This document shows, piece by piece, positions 13,001 to 24,930 of a DNA stretch of 64,000 nt (within the stretch, counting starts at the first letter, position 1; every line of letters starts with the position of its first letter). Both the position numbers and the translations under genes were made by a program. The DNA lies in the NCBI GenBank assembly GCA_008360975.2, contig CM039194.1, positions 6,930,426 to 6,994,425 on the forward strand, read 5' to 3'. Below the pieces are notes generated by a model, which was not told the origin of the DNA, did not search any database, and saw nothing but the letters and a program-made list of their open reading frames with translations. Origin of the DNA: Lichenostomus cassidix (lineage: Eukaryota > Chordata > Aves > Passeriformes > Meliphagidae).

Positions 13001-15674
13001 ATAAAAGCAAGGTCAATAAATTAAAGCGAAAGAAAAAAGGTCCACATAAAAGTGGGATTTGTAGCTTCACACGGATATTTTTGGAGTTAAAAAGCCCCAC
13101 CTAAACAATATTCACGTTAAGCTAATGTTTTTAAGGGGGTAAAAAACCCAGGAATGACAAAAGTACAGAATGAGTCAGTGCTAGCCAATGGGAAAAGTGG
13201 AGGATTCACCCCAGAGGGGAATGAAATTGGTTATGAGTCAAGTGTCTGAAATACTGAGCTTCTATTTAAGCTCTGATTTTAATAGGGAAAACAATGACAA
13301 GAAGCTGAGCATTTAGGCTGCAGTCTGAAACCTACTGACCTTGACAAAATTATGCTTATTAATTTGAATGCATGCTGAATTAGCCCATGATAAATAAACA
13401 TAAAGCCCTAAAAACAGAAGTGTGTATGAAATGTAGCCTGTCAGGCCGGTGATATGCAGATGAGGAGAGGACCTAGTTTATCAACTCACCGTCTCTCTTT
13501 GTCACCCATTTACTATTTAAATCCTTAGTTACCAGATATAATGAAGCAAATTTGTGCTTGACAAATGAATATTGATGAGGAAATGACTCATGGGTTTAAA
13601 AAATTTATAATAAAGAGCATAGAGGAGGGTGCCTGATTTCATAAAGGTATTATACAACCCTATGCCCTGAAATTCTTGATGATAAACCCCTTAGACACAG
13701 AGGAAAACACCACCTGCTCTTGAGACCTTCCAGCACTTCTAGTGGCTCTCTCCATGTATTTTGACTAAAGTCTAAACTCAAAAAATTATTTTTTTTCCCA
13801 GTTATCCATTTTTCCTTATTCTTCTTGAATAAATAATAAAGAATAAGAAAAGCTTATTCTTCTTGAAGTAAATAAAATAGAAAATTAAACATGCTATTTG
13901 AATTTTAAAACAAAGGTGCTTTTCTTTTTGTTGCTTTAAAAGCAAGTTGTGTAGAAATCCTTTCTGCGACCTGAAAACAGCAGGTGGTGAACAAGCTCTC
14001 CATGTCAAAACCTCACTCTCCTTACATAGAAACTCCAGCCTGTCTTTCTGATACAAATACTGTAACCCATGAAGGGCACTGCATTTTCTTGTAATGATTT
14101 ATCAGAAAATATGTCTATAAACCATTGGGGAGTAAGCAACAGTGAGAAGCTTGCAGTGAAATAAAAGTAGCAGCTGTGTAGCTTTTTGGGTTTGTGTGTT
14201 TTCCCTCAGTTACAATTCAAATTATGCTTGATAATAGTAACACTTGTGGGGTTTGCAGTAACCTGGTACAGCTAATTTTTTTCTTACTGATCCCATTTCC
14301 TTTCTCAGGAAACTGATTTTAAATTCATTTTGCTAAACAAGCTACAGCTTAACAAATTCTTTTAACTAACTTAGACTAGCGAAAAAGGAAGGGAAAATGA
14401 AATTATTTCTTATAGAATCAGAATATACACTTCAGTCTGTTTACTTTAGTCCATGGCTATGAACATTTTATTCCTGTTATTGACCATTAACTCAAATTTA
14501 TAGGCAAAGCCCTGCAAGTGAGCACTCGTTCATGAAACAAGCTCTTCCCTACCTGGCTCACAGTCAGACACAGCTTGAAAAAAGGCTGCCTTAACCTGGC
14601 TCCTGTCAAACCTCTTGCTTTAGCAACCATTGTAAGATACATCTTCAAATCATATCTAGTCTTCAAAGGAAACCGATGTTGAATCTCTCTCTGTCTGCAT
14701 TTTAAACCCATTGTTTTGTTCTGTGTGATAATGTTTTCTATTGATTATGACAATCATTAATGTTCTATGAAATGCTGCATTTATTTGCCTAATGTTATTC
14801 CCAGTCTCTTTTAATCAGCCCTGAACTGGGCATGGCTGAATGCCTGGAATGCTGACAAATATCAGTGTTCATGGATGGTTAACAGAGCAAGGAACTATGC
14901 ACAGCAGAACACACTGTGGTTTTGAAAGGCATAGGAACAAATGTATTTCTCTTTCAGGTGTTCCAGAATGTGAATGAGGTTTTTTAGCTGGCAGTAGCAG
15001 AAATAGATTAATTGCTATGGCAAACACAAGCTACATTTTGCTCGAGCCTTGGGCAGGGGCAGAGCAGAACACAATGACTTGCTTTCTGAGAGAAAACTCC
15101 TTTTGCACCTCATAAATAAGTCAGTCAGTTAAGGCTCACTCATAATGCGCCACAACGTATAGGGGATCTTGTTACACATTTTACACCTGCACTGCAGTAC
15201 CCATGACTCAGTCTGGAAATGGGGTAAACTGCGGCTTCACCATTTATAGACCATTCTTCTACTTTACTAATGTAAAAACATTTCTTTACTTCTTCCTTGG
15301 TTTGACTGCTTTTACAGTTGCAGCTCTAATTTGTATTTTACTGGGTTAGTGATGGTGACTAATACATATTTCAGTAATAGATTTATTTCATTATATTTCA
15401 GAAATACCTGGGACTAAAAATGGGTAATGAAGTACATAATTTAAACTGACAATACCCTCTGAGGTGGTTAGTCGTGGGAATTTCCTGTGTTTATCCTGAC
15501 CAACTTACTGATCAGGATAATAATACCTGATCAGCTTAAAGGCTGAAAATTCACATAAAATTTCTATCTGAAGATTTTTTTGGGGGGAAAACAAAAAAAA
15601 AGAGGTAAAAGAATTGCAAAAGGAATAAAATTTTGATGACTTGGTATAGTTGACATATACTGAAGCTTTGAGAT

Positions 15675-15710
15675 CAGAATGGTTTGGGTTTCAAGGGACC
15701 TTAAGGATCA
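15675..15710 (-). mobile_element. CR1 LINE 3'-end fragment (fossil)
   Basis: The plus strand carries GAATGGTTTGGGTTTCAAGG followed by GACCTTAAGGATCA. This closely resembles the reverse complement of the 3' end of avian CR1 elements as I recall it (AATGGTTTGGGTTGGAAGGG, then GACCTTAAAGATCA). About 36 bases are recognisable. The expected continuation is eroded or missing. The call rests on remembered consensus. Confidence 0.6.
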
Positions 15711-15977
15711 GTGATGCAGTAAAGCCCTGAGTTTGCCAGAGACAAAGAGCAGTGAGCTGCACTCAGGGTTATTGGCTTAGGCTCAGAACCTTGTGAGTGG
15801 GATTACATGGCCCTTCCCTTTATTTGCATCCTAAATTCCCTGACCTCTCAAAATATCCAACTTTAAACTAGCTTGCAGCATGTCATTTTATAAATAAGAA
15901 AGGTTTATTGCCATCATTATTATTTTTAGAAACACCGTATTGACTTTGCTGCAGGCAATAGGTAGCAGGGAAAGGAT

Positions 15978-16037
15978 TGTTAGTATTCAGTTGGAGTAAA
16001 TGATTGCTGTTAGCATTCAGCTGGAATAAATGATTAC
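15978..16037. repeat. 30-bp tandem duplication, two copies
   Basis: Two adjacent copies with period 30, sharing TGTTAG-ATTCAG-TGGA-TAAATGATT. They differ at a few transition-type positions, so this is an old local duplication. Confidence 0.85.
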
Positions 16038-16744
16038 TGCCAAGAGACAGCTACACTGCAAGCTCTTCAGCTGTTCTGGTTCAGTGTTACTGCTTAGACC
16101 TGAAGAGTCTTCCAAAATCCTGCATTCAGTCTTCCAGAAGAGTTATCAGAATATGGGATTTCTACTCTTCTTGGGGAGTGAAGGGGGAAAAAAATAAGTC
16201 TATGTTTAATATTTGGCATAAGGGAAAAGCTGTAGTAACTTCAGCAGCCTGAGAACCAATTGGTTATCTAGATTGTTGCATTATAAAGCTGCTGTCACTC
16301 ACATGGTGATTAGAGGAGAAAAAGATGGTGAGAGGTTAAAGGAGAGACATGTTTGCCTGGGAATTTTTGAATGTGATACCAAATGAGATTGGCCACCTGC
16401 AGACAGAATTCATTAATACCGACTTTTATTTAATGTTGGAACAGCAGGAATTTACTGAAAATAATTGTGGAAAAATAATCCAGTCCTTTCACAGAAAATC
16501 TTTCTTTCCAAAGCTGCTATGAATTTAGGAAAAATTTAGGTCTCATAGTCACAGAATAGTGGCCAATTTTAACAAAAAAATAAATACAAAACAATAAAAT
16601 TAAATCAGACGATCATGAAGCTGGAGAGTCACTTTGGGTTGTCTCATTTATTGGGAATTATGACTTCTAAAGATTCCAATGAACACACAAAATGTAATCA
16701 TGTGTCCCTGTTAGCTTTAATCACACAGGTAGAATGCACAGTCC

Positions 16745-17160
16745 TTTGCAAGCTCAATTCTGACCCCTCAAAATGCGCACCTTGAGCTCAGCTTCCAGGG
16801 TGGGATATAAAAAAAGGAAAGGTTGGACAAAGGTAGTGACTACTGAGAGTGGCAGTCTGCCAGAGGGGGGAGGATGCTTTTCAATGGAGAATGAACCTGA
16901 CTTTTCCAGCAGTGCCACCTGCCCAGACAGTGTCCTGGTGCTGCAGGACAGAGCCAGAGCTGCTGCCAGCAGTGCCCATGTGGCAGCAGGAGCAGTGAGA
17001 TTCTCCTGGCAGCAGAGGAACAAGGAGCAATGCTCTGCTGAAAGCTCCTGATCTGTACTCATTCACAACCCAGCTCCTGTTTTTTCAGCTTCCTCTGAGC
17101 AGGCTGGGATCAAAAAGCCTCAGCTGCGCAGAGCCCTGGGAAGAACTGCAGGTAGACTTC
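16745..17160. other. GC-rich island with overlapping open frames
   Basis: About 400 bases clearly richer in G and C than the surroundings, with frames of about 90-100 codons open on both strands over nearly the same span (16754-17062 minus, 16773-17051 plus). No domain is recognisable, and coding on both strands is unlikely. It could be an old repeat, a noncoding exon or a GC-biased patch. Confidence 0.35.
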
Positions 17161-17558
17161 TTGGAACGTGGGTGTACTTGAAAGATTACTTCAGGCTTCC
17201 AGGAGGCAAGATAGGAAAGAATAATGCAGGAAATCTTTAATAATGCAGTATATAAAAAATTCAATATATTGATTTGACAAGGATCTGTCAAATTTGAGGA
17301 TTTATTATTAGCTCTAAGTGGCATCATTATTCTTTTGAATTCTGCAAGAAAATAACTGTTAAATGATGTACACAAAAAAGTAACTGTCAGACACAAACTT
17401 TTCAGTGTACATGTTCATGTGAACATCCTTACACAATAAAATGATCCCTGTTACAGCTGTTGGTTTCACTGATACGTTTCCCATATTAATTTCCTGGATT
17501 TTGTCATAAAAGGGATTTACTTCATTTGAGTTTAAAATCCTTTTCCAGCCAAAATGCC

Positions 17559-17577
17559 TTTTTTTTTTTTTTTTTTT
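17559..17577. repeat. Poly(T) run, 19 bases
   Basis: Uninterrupted run of 19 T, followed by AAA. No attached retroposon recognised. Confidence 0.9.
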
Positions 17578-20316
17578 AAACAACATAATGAATGTGCTTT
17601 TAAAGAATACGTTCATGTTTATGGCTCCTTTCTGAAGCTCTGCAAGTAGGAGAAGGCAGAACTTTTAGCTCTCATCTTGTGCCAGCTCAAAACCAGGTAC
17701 AGTATGTACAAGAAAAAGTAATGATTCAAAGGCTTTTGTGAATGTGCAAAATGTGTTGCACAGTTTGGCTTTTTCAAGAAAGATACTTGCCAATTATTCA
17801 GATTTAATTTTAAACCCCCAGAAACAGCCATTTTTTAATCCTAACACTTACAGAAACCCCAAATACAACCTCTGTTGGTGTCCTCTTCAATAGGCTTTGA
17901 GCCTAGCAATTGATATGCTGAGAATGTCCTATGTTGATAGCAAAGTGCTGAGGAAAAGAGCTGCGGAATGGAAATGAGGAAAGGATCAGTGAGCACTGGA
18001 ACACTGCTTTGTAGAGTCACCTATAGGGAGAAATGTTTTTTTCATCCTGAAGGCAAAACATGATGCTTTTAATGCCACAGAGACAGGAATTAAAAGAATG
18101 TACACAAAAGTAAGATTGTGCATAGAGTAAGGACCACAGATCCTAGTTTATTTATAGTTTAATAAAACTATTCAAATTCAACAGCACGAGGCAGATGCTT
18201 AACTCAATGGAATGGCTCTGTCAGGAAAGGTATTCAACTGTTGCTCCCACAATGACTGACACTTCTTCCAATATTTATTTTTTTTCCACTGCTATTACTG
18301 CTGTTGTGTTTACCCCTGGCTTGTTTCTGTCTCCTAAGCTGGCAAATAAACAGGTGATTTTCATGGAAAAAAATCAGTTCCTGGAAGCAGTCACCTTGTG
18401 ATAAGTGTTTAAGTGGCAATCTGAGATCACATATCAGCACCTGCTGGTCTGAGATTCATTGTACTTTGTGGTTCACTGTCTTAAGTAACAGTACTTTGAT
18501 CAATATATATTTGAAAACATCTTAGTCTTTTGAGAAGAAAAGATTTAGCTCCATGAAAATTACTTTTTATAGGAAAATTTAAATACCTTCTGGCCTATTA
18601 TTCAGTGCACATTGCACAATAAGGTATTAGAAAGTAGTTAATGGTATGTTTATGTCTTTGAACTTATGAATAAAGGACTTTCATAATTGTCCAGAATTCT
18701 TTCCTTCCTGGACTATTTCAGCACATTCTTTTAACAAATGTCCATGATCTGCATTTTTCACTTTAGAAATACTGTTGGGTGGATTGCAGAGTTAAATCAT
18801 AGCAAGATCAGTGTGCACTCTTGAGATGTACTGAAGAAGCCTTGAATCAGTATTGACTTCATTTCTCACTGCCTCTTTGAAAAATACATACTTGTGGTGT
18901 CTTGGTTAATTCTGGAGAATCCTGATAATGGAGAAGAGAGGCAGGATAGCTCTTATTTCTAAACCATCACTTCTTTCCTATGAGGCAAAACTTTGGTACA
19001 TATTTGTTCCTCTCCTTTCACTCTAACCTTGACCTTTTCAACTAAGTATTTAATTCAGGATATTAATAGTCTCACGATGTTCGCAGTTTATGACCTTTTT
19101 GTACAGTTTGATACACAACTTTGAGAAAATTGACTTAAGGCTTTCTGAATACATAGTCCTCTGAGCAGGAGCCTGCAGTTGGTTTTTCAAGAAAGCACTC
19201 TGATATTCTGTGACAATTTCCCTCTACTGAACAAATTTGCAACTAAACCTTTCAACTCCTTTGTCTGTGCTTACTCCCAAGGAAATTCAAATTTTCAGAT
19301 GGAGGACTGGTGGGCCAACTTTACAGCTGTGTGTTTTTATCACTGGAGGCTTTTCAAAGAGCCAACAATGCATTGAAAACTTTAGTAGGTAATTCAGTAA
19401 AGTGCATTTGGGGATAGGGATTTTTTAAAAAATTGTTTGGTTGCTGAAAACCAAATGGATTTTCTCTTTTGAAGATATCCACAAGTTACAAACTTGATTT
19501 GCTTCTAGTGCCTGTTTGCAAATACCTCAGCTGTTTTATGATGCAAGGACTAAAAATGGCCATTCACTGGCTCCCAATGTGCACAGCTTCAGGTGCACCT
19601 GAGCCAGGTATACTCAATCTGCCTGCCAATACTCAATATTTGAATAAGGAAATTAAAAGAAATTAGGTGACCAAAATTCTTTCTTACAGTACAGACTGTT
19701 GTTCCTGGTTTCCAGTATATTCACAAAATTAGTTTTCCTTTCAGATAATTCCTAGGATGTCTTTATGACCTTTCTGTACAATTTTTTCTGAAGTGCTTTT
19801 ATTTCTGTTTTGATTGCTGAAACCTGTTGCCTATAGTATTTTTTATTATTTTTGTTTTGTTTTTTTCTTGATAAAAATAGCAGAAAAGCCCCACAAAACC
19901 ACAATTCAGGTGGGCATGAGAAACACTCTGTGCATTCTTGTTTCTTGGAGAAGTTTTCTGTTGGAATGCAAGTGTCCATTTGTGTGTGAGGACTGCCCAA
20001 AGCTGGCTCTGGCAATACTGGATGCAGTAATCAATCCTGCTTTTGACACAAATCCAGAAGTATGCTAATATTGTACTTAGGGTGATGAATAGCAGAGCAT
20101 AACTGATGAACTAGCATATTTATTTCATCACAGTAAAAGGTGTTTTGTAAAGCTTCTCCAGGACCACAGTTGGCAATGTTCTCTTTATCATGTTTTATGT
20201 TTTCCTTTTTTTCAAGGATTACTGTGTACTATGATTCACTTGCCAATTTACATTTGCCCTGTTAGAAAAATCTCATAGCTGTTTGATTTGAGAAAGATTT
20301 GGCCATGTCCTGTCAA

Positions 20317-20330
20317 TTTTTTTTTTTTTT
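20317..20330. repeat. Poly(T) run, 14 bases
   Basis: Uninterrupted T run. No attached retroposon recognised. Confidence 0.85.
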
Positions 20331-20564
20331 CTGGTCTGTAACCTTTATGGTTGCTTGTTATGTGTGATGAAGTAAGACATTTGACATAAAGGGCAGCCCA
20401 AAACCGAAATTTTACCTTACAAATTAATAAATTGTATATGGATGCCAACATGATGTCTGTGTGAAATTGTATTCCCAATTAAGAGATTGACTGTATTTTT
20501 TTATTTATATGCTTTCCATCACTTGGTGGTAGACAGATTTTTTTTATCTGGAAGTTCTTGACAG

Positions 20565-20606
20565 AGAATAGGATGAACAAACAGGATGACAAAGAATAGG
20601 ATGAAC
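20565..20606. repeat. Short direct repeat AGAATAGGATGAAC
   Basis: The 14-mer occurs at 20565-20578 and again at 20593-20606, a period of 28, with GGATGA echoed between them. A small local duplication. Confidence 0.8.
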
Positions 20607-22690
20607 TCTGCTTGCAAATAAGGAGAAACACAGGTTGGAATGACTCACCAAAATAGTCAAATGCTGAGGTACAGCACTGACAGTACATTTGAAAGTGTAA
20701 ACTTTGTATAGATAAGAAAATGCACCAAGAGCTGTGCTGTCCTAGTGTGGACAGCATCATCTGTGAGGGACACTTCTCTTTGTTCTGTGCACATCATGAA
20801 ATAACTTTAGCTTGTAACAAGTCCAGCAGCTTGTCTGTAAATGCTTCATAGATAATTGGACTATGTTTGGGTAGATGAGGTAAAAAAAGTATAAACTGAA
20901 ATATTTTAAAGCATCTATCACTTTTAAACAAGGAGGATTTTTTTTAATTCAAGGTGAAATATGGTGGGCAGAAAGGCTTCAACATTTTTATGAAACATTT
21001 CCTCTTAATAATCATCTTGGACACCAACTTACTACAAGGACTATTCCATTAAGCAGACAAACTGTAAGCTCCAGAGTGAGATTTTTATAGTGACAAAGTT
21101 CAGTTCCATTACTGAGAAAATGAGAACTTGGCTCCGCAATCAAATCAAAATGTGCTGACTGTAGCACTGGTTCCCAGATTTAGTGAAAGACTTTTAAAGA
21201 AAGTAAGTTAAAGTAAGTTTTTGAGTAGTTTTCTTGTGTGCTAGTATGAGATATGTCCAGAAATGTTTACACATTTCAAATTAGATGATTCTCTTTTATT
21301 TATCTTCTTAAGTGGGAATGGTTTTTAATTTTTTTTATTTGACTGTGAAGTGTTTAAATTTAACGTATTACAACACAGATGAGTCTTAAAGGTAAGACTT
21401 ACAATAAGGTTACTTTCCAATCTGTGATGTCTATGTACACTGCATGAGGCATAGATTTAGACCAACTCCATTCCATCTGTACCATCACAGGATGAAGAAT
21501 GATGGATGTATAAACTAAATGAGAAATGGCTTAAACATCATCTTTGGAGTTAGTGTAAAGTGCTAGAAAAGAGTGAGGCTTTTGTTTCTTCATAGAAAAT
21601 GAAAAGAAAAATAAAGCCTTAAAGCTTGCTATTTCAAAAATAAACTGTACCACCCTGTAAGGCAGCTGTGTAAGAAAAGGTACATGTGATCTGGTAGTGA
21701 GAGCAGTTCTGTTAGGGAGTTAATTATATACATGCATAGATCCTTGCTCTTACATAGAAGAGGAACTGCATTTTATTTAAAAAATATGAATATCTTATAT
21801 TTGTCTAGAATAAAATTGTACAAGTTCTTTACAGGAGTAATGGTCTGGGATATAAATGGCCTCTAAGTGCACAGTAGGGTTTTCATGTGACAGATATATT
21901 GTGAAATAGGCATGGTCCTGACCAAGTGGGATTTATGACTGGGAAGGTCAGCAAATGTTGTAATAGTTTCTCTCTGATTTGAAGTTTATTGTGCTTATCT
22001 AGATTGCTCTGACTTCCACATGGATTATAAATGGTAGTGTACAGATGTTCTCACAAATTTTAATGCACGTTACCTCTTAAGTTATTTTAGTGTTAATAGA
22101 GGTGTAAAGCTATTACAAGATCAGTATCAAAGATACCTGAATTTCCTTCCTCATCAGTCCCAATACAGATTAGAAGTTACGATTTTTACAGACAGCAGGA
22201 AGGCCAGGAGGGTAAAACTTCCATTGATTTGTTTGTGTGTTTTATAATGGGTTTGCAGTTGATAGCCCTGTTGGCAACCACAGCCTCGAGTTTTGTTGCC
22301 CCAAGCAGTTCAGCTAAAGAAAACCAACATCAGATAACTTATCTGACTGATTTAAATGTGAATTTGCATATCCTTCTAAAGGGACCTGCAAGTGGCTGTT
22401 TCTGTAAGCAAGAAGCACCTGAATATTCTAACTCAGGGCATCACTGGCATCTGAGAATGGCAACTGATTTGCATATTGTTAAATCATGAGCTATTTTCCA
22501 GCCCCATAAAATTAATCTGGCATGTCCAGATATTATCTGCTCATCTTCACAGTGGTTTTGTTATGCACCCTCAGAAAGCAGCTAAGGAAATTTAGGATAC
22601 TCTGCTTTGTTTTTTTGGCAAAATACTTTATCTGATGAAAATGTGTTCTGGCACCCCTGCCCATTATGGATCAGGAACACTGTGGATTAT

Positions 22691-22978
22691 TGTCTTTGCC
22701 TTGGCTGGGATGGAGTTAATTTTAAATTTGTACTGAAATTATGGGTTTCACTATGGAATTATGGATTTGTGCTGAAAACAGTGTTGCTAGTACAGGGAAT
22801 GTTTTAGATACTGCTGAGCAGTGCTTGCAGGGCTTGCTTGCTTGTCAGGGCTTTTTCTCTGCTTCACCCACGGAGTTTTTTCATTTTCACACCTCCAGTT
22901 GTCCCCCTTGTCCCACTGCAAAAGAGTGAATGAGAGGCTGTGTGGTCCTTGGTTGCTGGCTGGGATTAAACTGTGATA
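22691..22978 (+). mobile_element. Old solo LTR of an avian ERVL-type retrovirus, internally deleted
   Basis: The left part reads like the U3 start of a common avian ERVL-type LTR (TTGGCTGGGATGGAGTTAAT, then GTGCTGAAAACAGTG and TACTGCTGAGCAGTGCTTGC). The right part reads like the U5 end (GAGAGGCTGTGTGGTCCTTG, then GGCTGGGATTAAACTGTGAT). The exact 5-bp direct repeat ATTAT flanks it at 22686-22690 and 22979-22983. It opens TGTC. The expected closing CACGACA has decayed to TGTGATA. At 288 bases, with no TATA box or poly(A) hexamer between the two parts, the middle appears deleted. CpG sites expected in the family are mostly TG or CA, a sign of age. No internal genes adjoin it. Family recognition is from memory. 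Confidence 0.85.
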
Positions 22979-24543
22979 ATTATGCAGGGAGCTGCACTGT
23001 GCAGGTCTTCCTTAGAATCCTGAGAGCTTTTCCATGTCCTTCTGCTGGCAGTGACCAGAGGAGCTATGCTGACATTCAGCCTGGCAACAGACACATCATG
23101 CTGCAGCTTTTGGCAGCCAAGCCTGCTCACACTTCCAGGGAGTCCCACTGTACTTAAATTAGACACTTGAAAACAGAATCCAAACTTCTCAAGTGTAACC
23201 TAGCAGTCTGGTAAGCACGGAACACAGTGACCTTTTTTTTTCCATTTGGAACATAGAAGAGGATGAATTTAAAGACATCAACAGTTTTTGTGATTATGGA
23301 AAATATAAAGCTTAAGATCAGGTCATACAGAAAAAGCAATGGGCCTTCTGTAAATTATCCAGTATTTTTTACAAACAGGACTAGTAAGGAAGATATTAAA
23401 ATACCACATCATGTGTGATTCTGGTAGGTCTAGTGATTTCCCAGTGTCCGGCAGTGCTTCAGGCATCACTGGGATGGCAACAGAGCTGTTTCCTATTATG
23501 CATCATCTAAAGAAAAACAAGCAAGGACTTTGGTACGTGATATTGCTTTTATAAACACTGGAAATAGCTTCCTTTCATTTAGGAAAAGACTCCCTAACTC
23601 TGGATACTCAGCTGGTTATACAGATCAAAGATTTTATTAAATAAATCATGTTGAATAAGCAGCATCAAACTAAACAAATTATACATCTTCACACAGGATG
23701 CAGTTGCACAGCAGTTCTGAAAGACATTTACACCACAGGGTAAAGTAAGAATCAAGGCATCACCTGGAACCAGCAGGGCTCCTGCTGCCTTGTGAGACTT
23801 AGCTCATTGCTGGCTCATTTTCTGACCTACTCCTAAAATGGTCAAAGACAGCTACAAGGACTAAGCAGTAGAATAATATGTGTTTGTAAAAAGTGTCTTT
23901 TGGAGGAGGGTTGTCTGTTATCTCAAAGGCCGAGGGGGTTTTAGTGTTTAGTTTTACATTTTTATTCACAAGAAAAAAAAGATCTGCAGATTTCTTTAGT
24001 TGGCTTAAGTGCAAACTATGTGGAAATTTAGAGAATCATGAAAATTTGAATAGTTAGAGCTCCATGCCAGTCTCAGCAATGTTTTCATTAAAAATAAACG
24101 TTTGATCCTGCCCAATATAGGATAGATATCTCTTTACTCACACAACCTTTTCTTGCTGATTTTTGTATTTTATGACAGACTGGTACCACACAGGTTCAAC
24201 AAAATGCACTATTTAAGGGCTGTGATCCATAAACTGCAAGACAATACTGTCATTTGAATTTTACTGATCTGTTTTCCAATCACAGTATTTCTTTGTCTGA
24301 CAGAAGAGTTGTTTGTCTGCTCCTAGTTAGAGCTATGAAAAATCTGCCTCTGCTCACAATTAGAATCTGAGTTGCTGGTGTAGTTGTGGATCAGACTGAA
24401 CTGCAGCTATGCAGGAACCCTTGATTTGTCAGGGTGGGGGGGGAAGCTGCAGCTCAGCAATGAAGCTGAGAAAAAAGGGAAAAAGTAGAAGAATATTTGT
24501 ACAAGTAGAGTTCAACCTCTGCTAGCTGTTAAAACAGGAATAA

Positions 24544-24573
24544 TTATTTATATATTTATATATTTATATATTT
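24544..24573. repeat. AT-rich minisatellite, 8-bp unit
   Basis: About three and a half copies of TATATTTA. Confidence 0.85.
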
Positions 24574-24903
24574 GAAAGAACTGTGCTTTTCCTCAGTAAT
24601 CAGCAAATACGTTTTCCACTCTTCGGTAAAGCAGAGAGGAAGAAACACGGGTAGAAATAGTGAGATAGAAGGGCTGGTACTGAGGAAGGATAAAGTTTCA
24701 TAGACTACAATAATAAAAATAAAATGCAATAACTACTTTTCTACTATTATTTTCTCAAATGGCACAGAAAAAAATGTAGGATTTTGAGCAATGGAGTCGT
24801 GCTTATTGAGTTACATGGACTAGAGCATTGCAGGGCAGCTCAGAAGTAAACACACACACAAAGAATATCCCAGGAGTCTTGATGTGAAGTGAATGTATAA
24901 TAT

Positions 24904-24930
24904 TAAGTAGATTTGGACAAAATCTACTTA
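24904..24930. repeat. Perfect inverted repeat, 11-bp arms
   Basis: Arms TAAGTAGATTT (24904-24914) and AAATCTACTTA (24920-24930) around the loop GGACA. Short, AT-rich and possibly chance. Confidence 0.8.

Larger units (their letters stand above)
10139..22685. other. Gene desert, no gene recognised
   Basis: No coding exon or RNA gene was recognised. Named contents are a CR1 scrap at 15675-15710, a 30-bp tandem duplication at 15978-16037, a GC-rich island at about 16745-17160, T runs at 17559-17577 and 20317-20330, and a small direct repeat at 20565-20606. The block at about 13320-13520 is unusually rich in ATTA and ATAAA cores mixed with unique sequence and is another candidate regulatory element. 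Confidence 0.6.

Noticed and set aside
16540..16565. TCATAGTCACAGAATAGTGG as a CR1 3'-end trace
   Set aside because: Only a loose match to the ATAGAATCATAGAATGG-type end, with no continuation into CR1 sequence.
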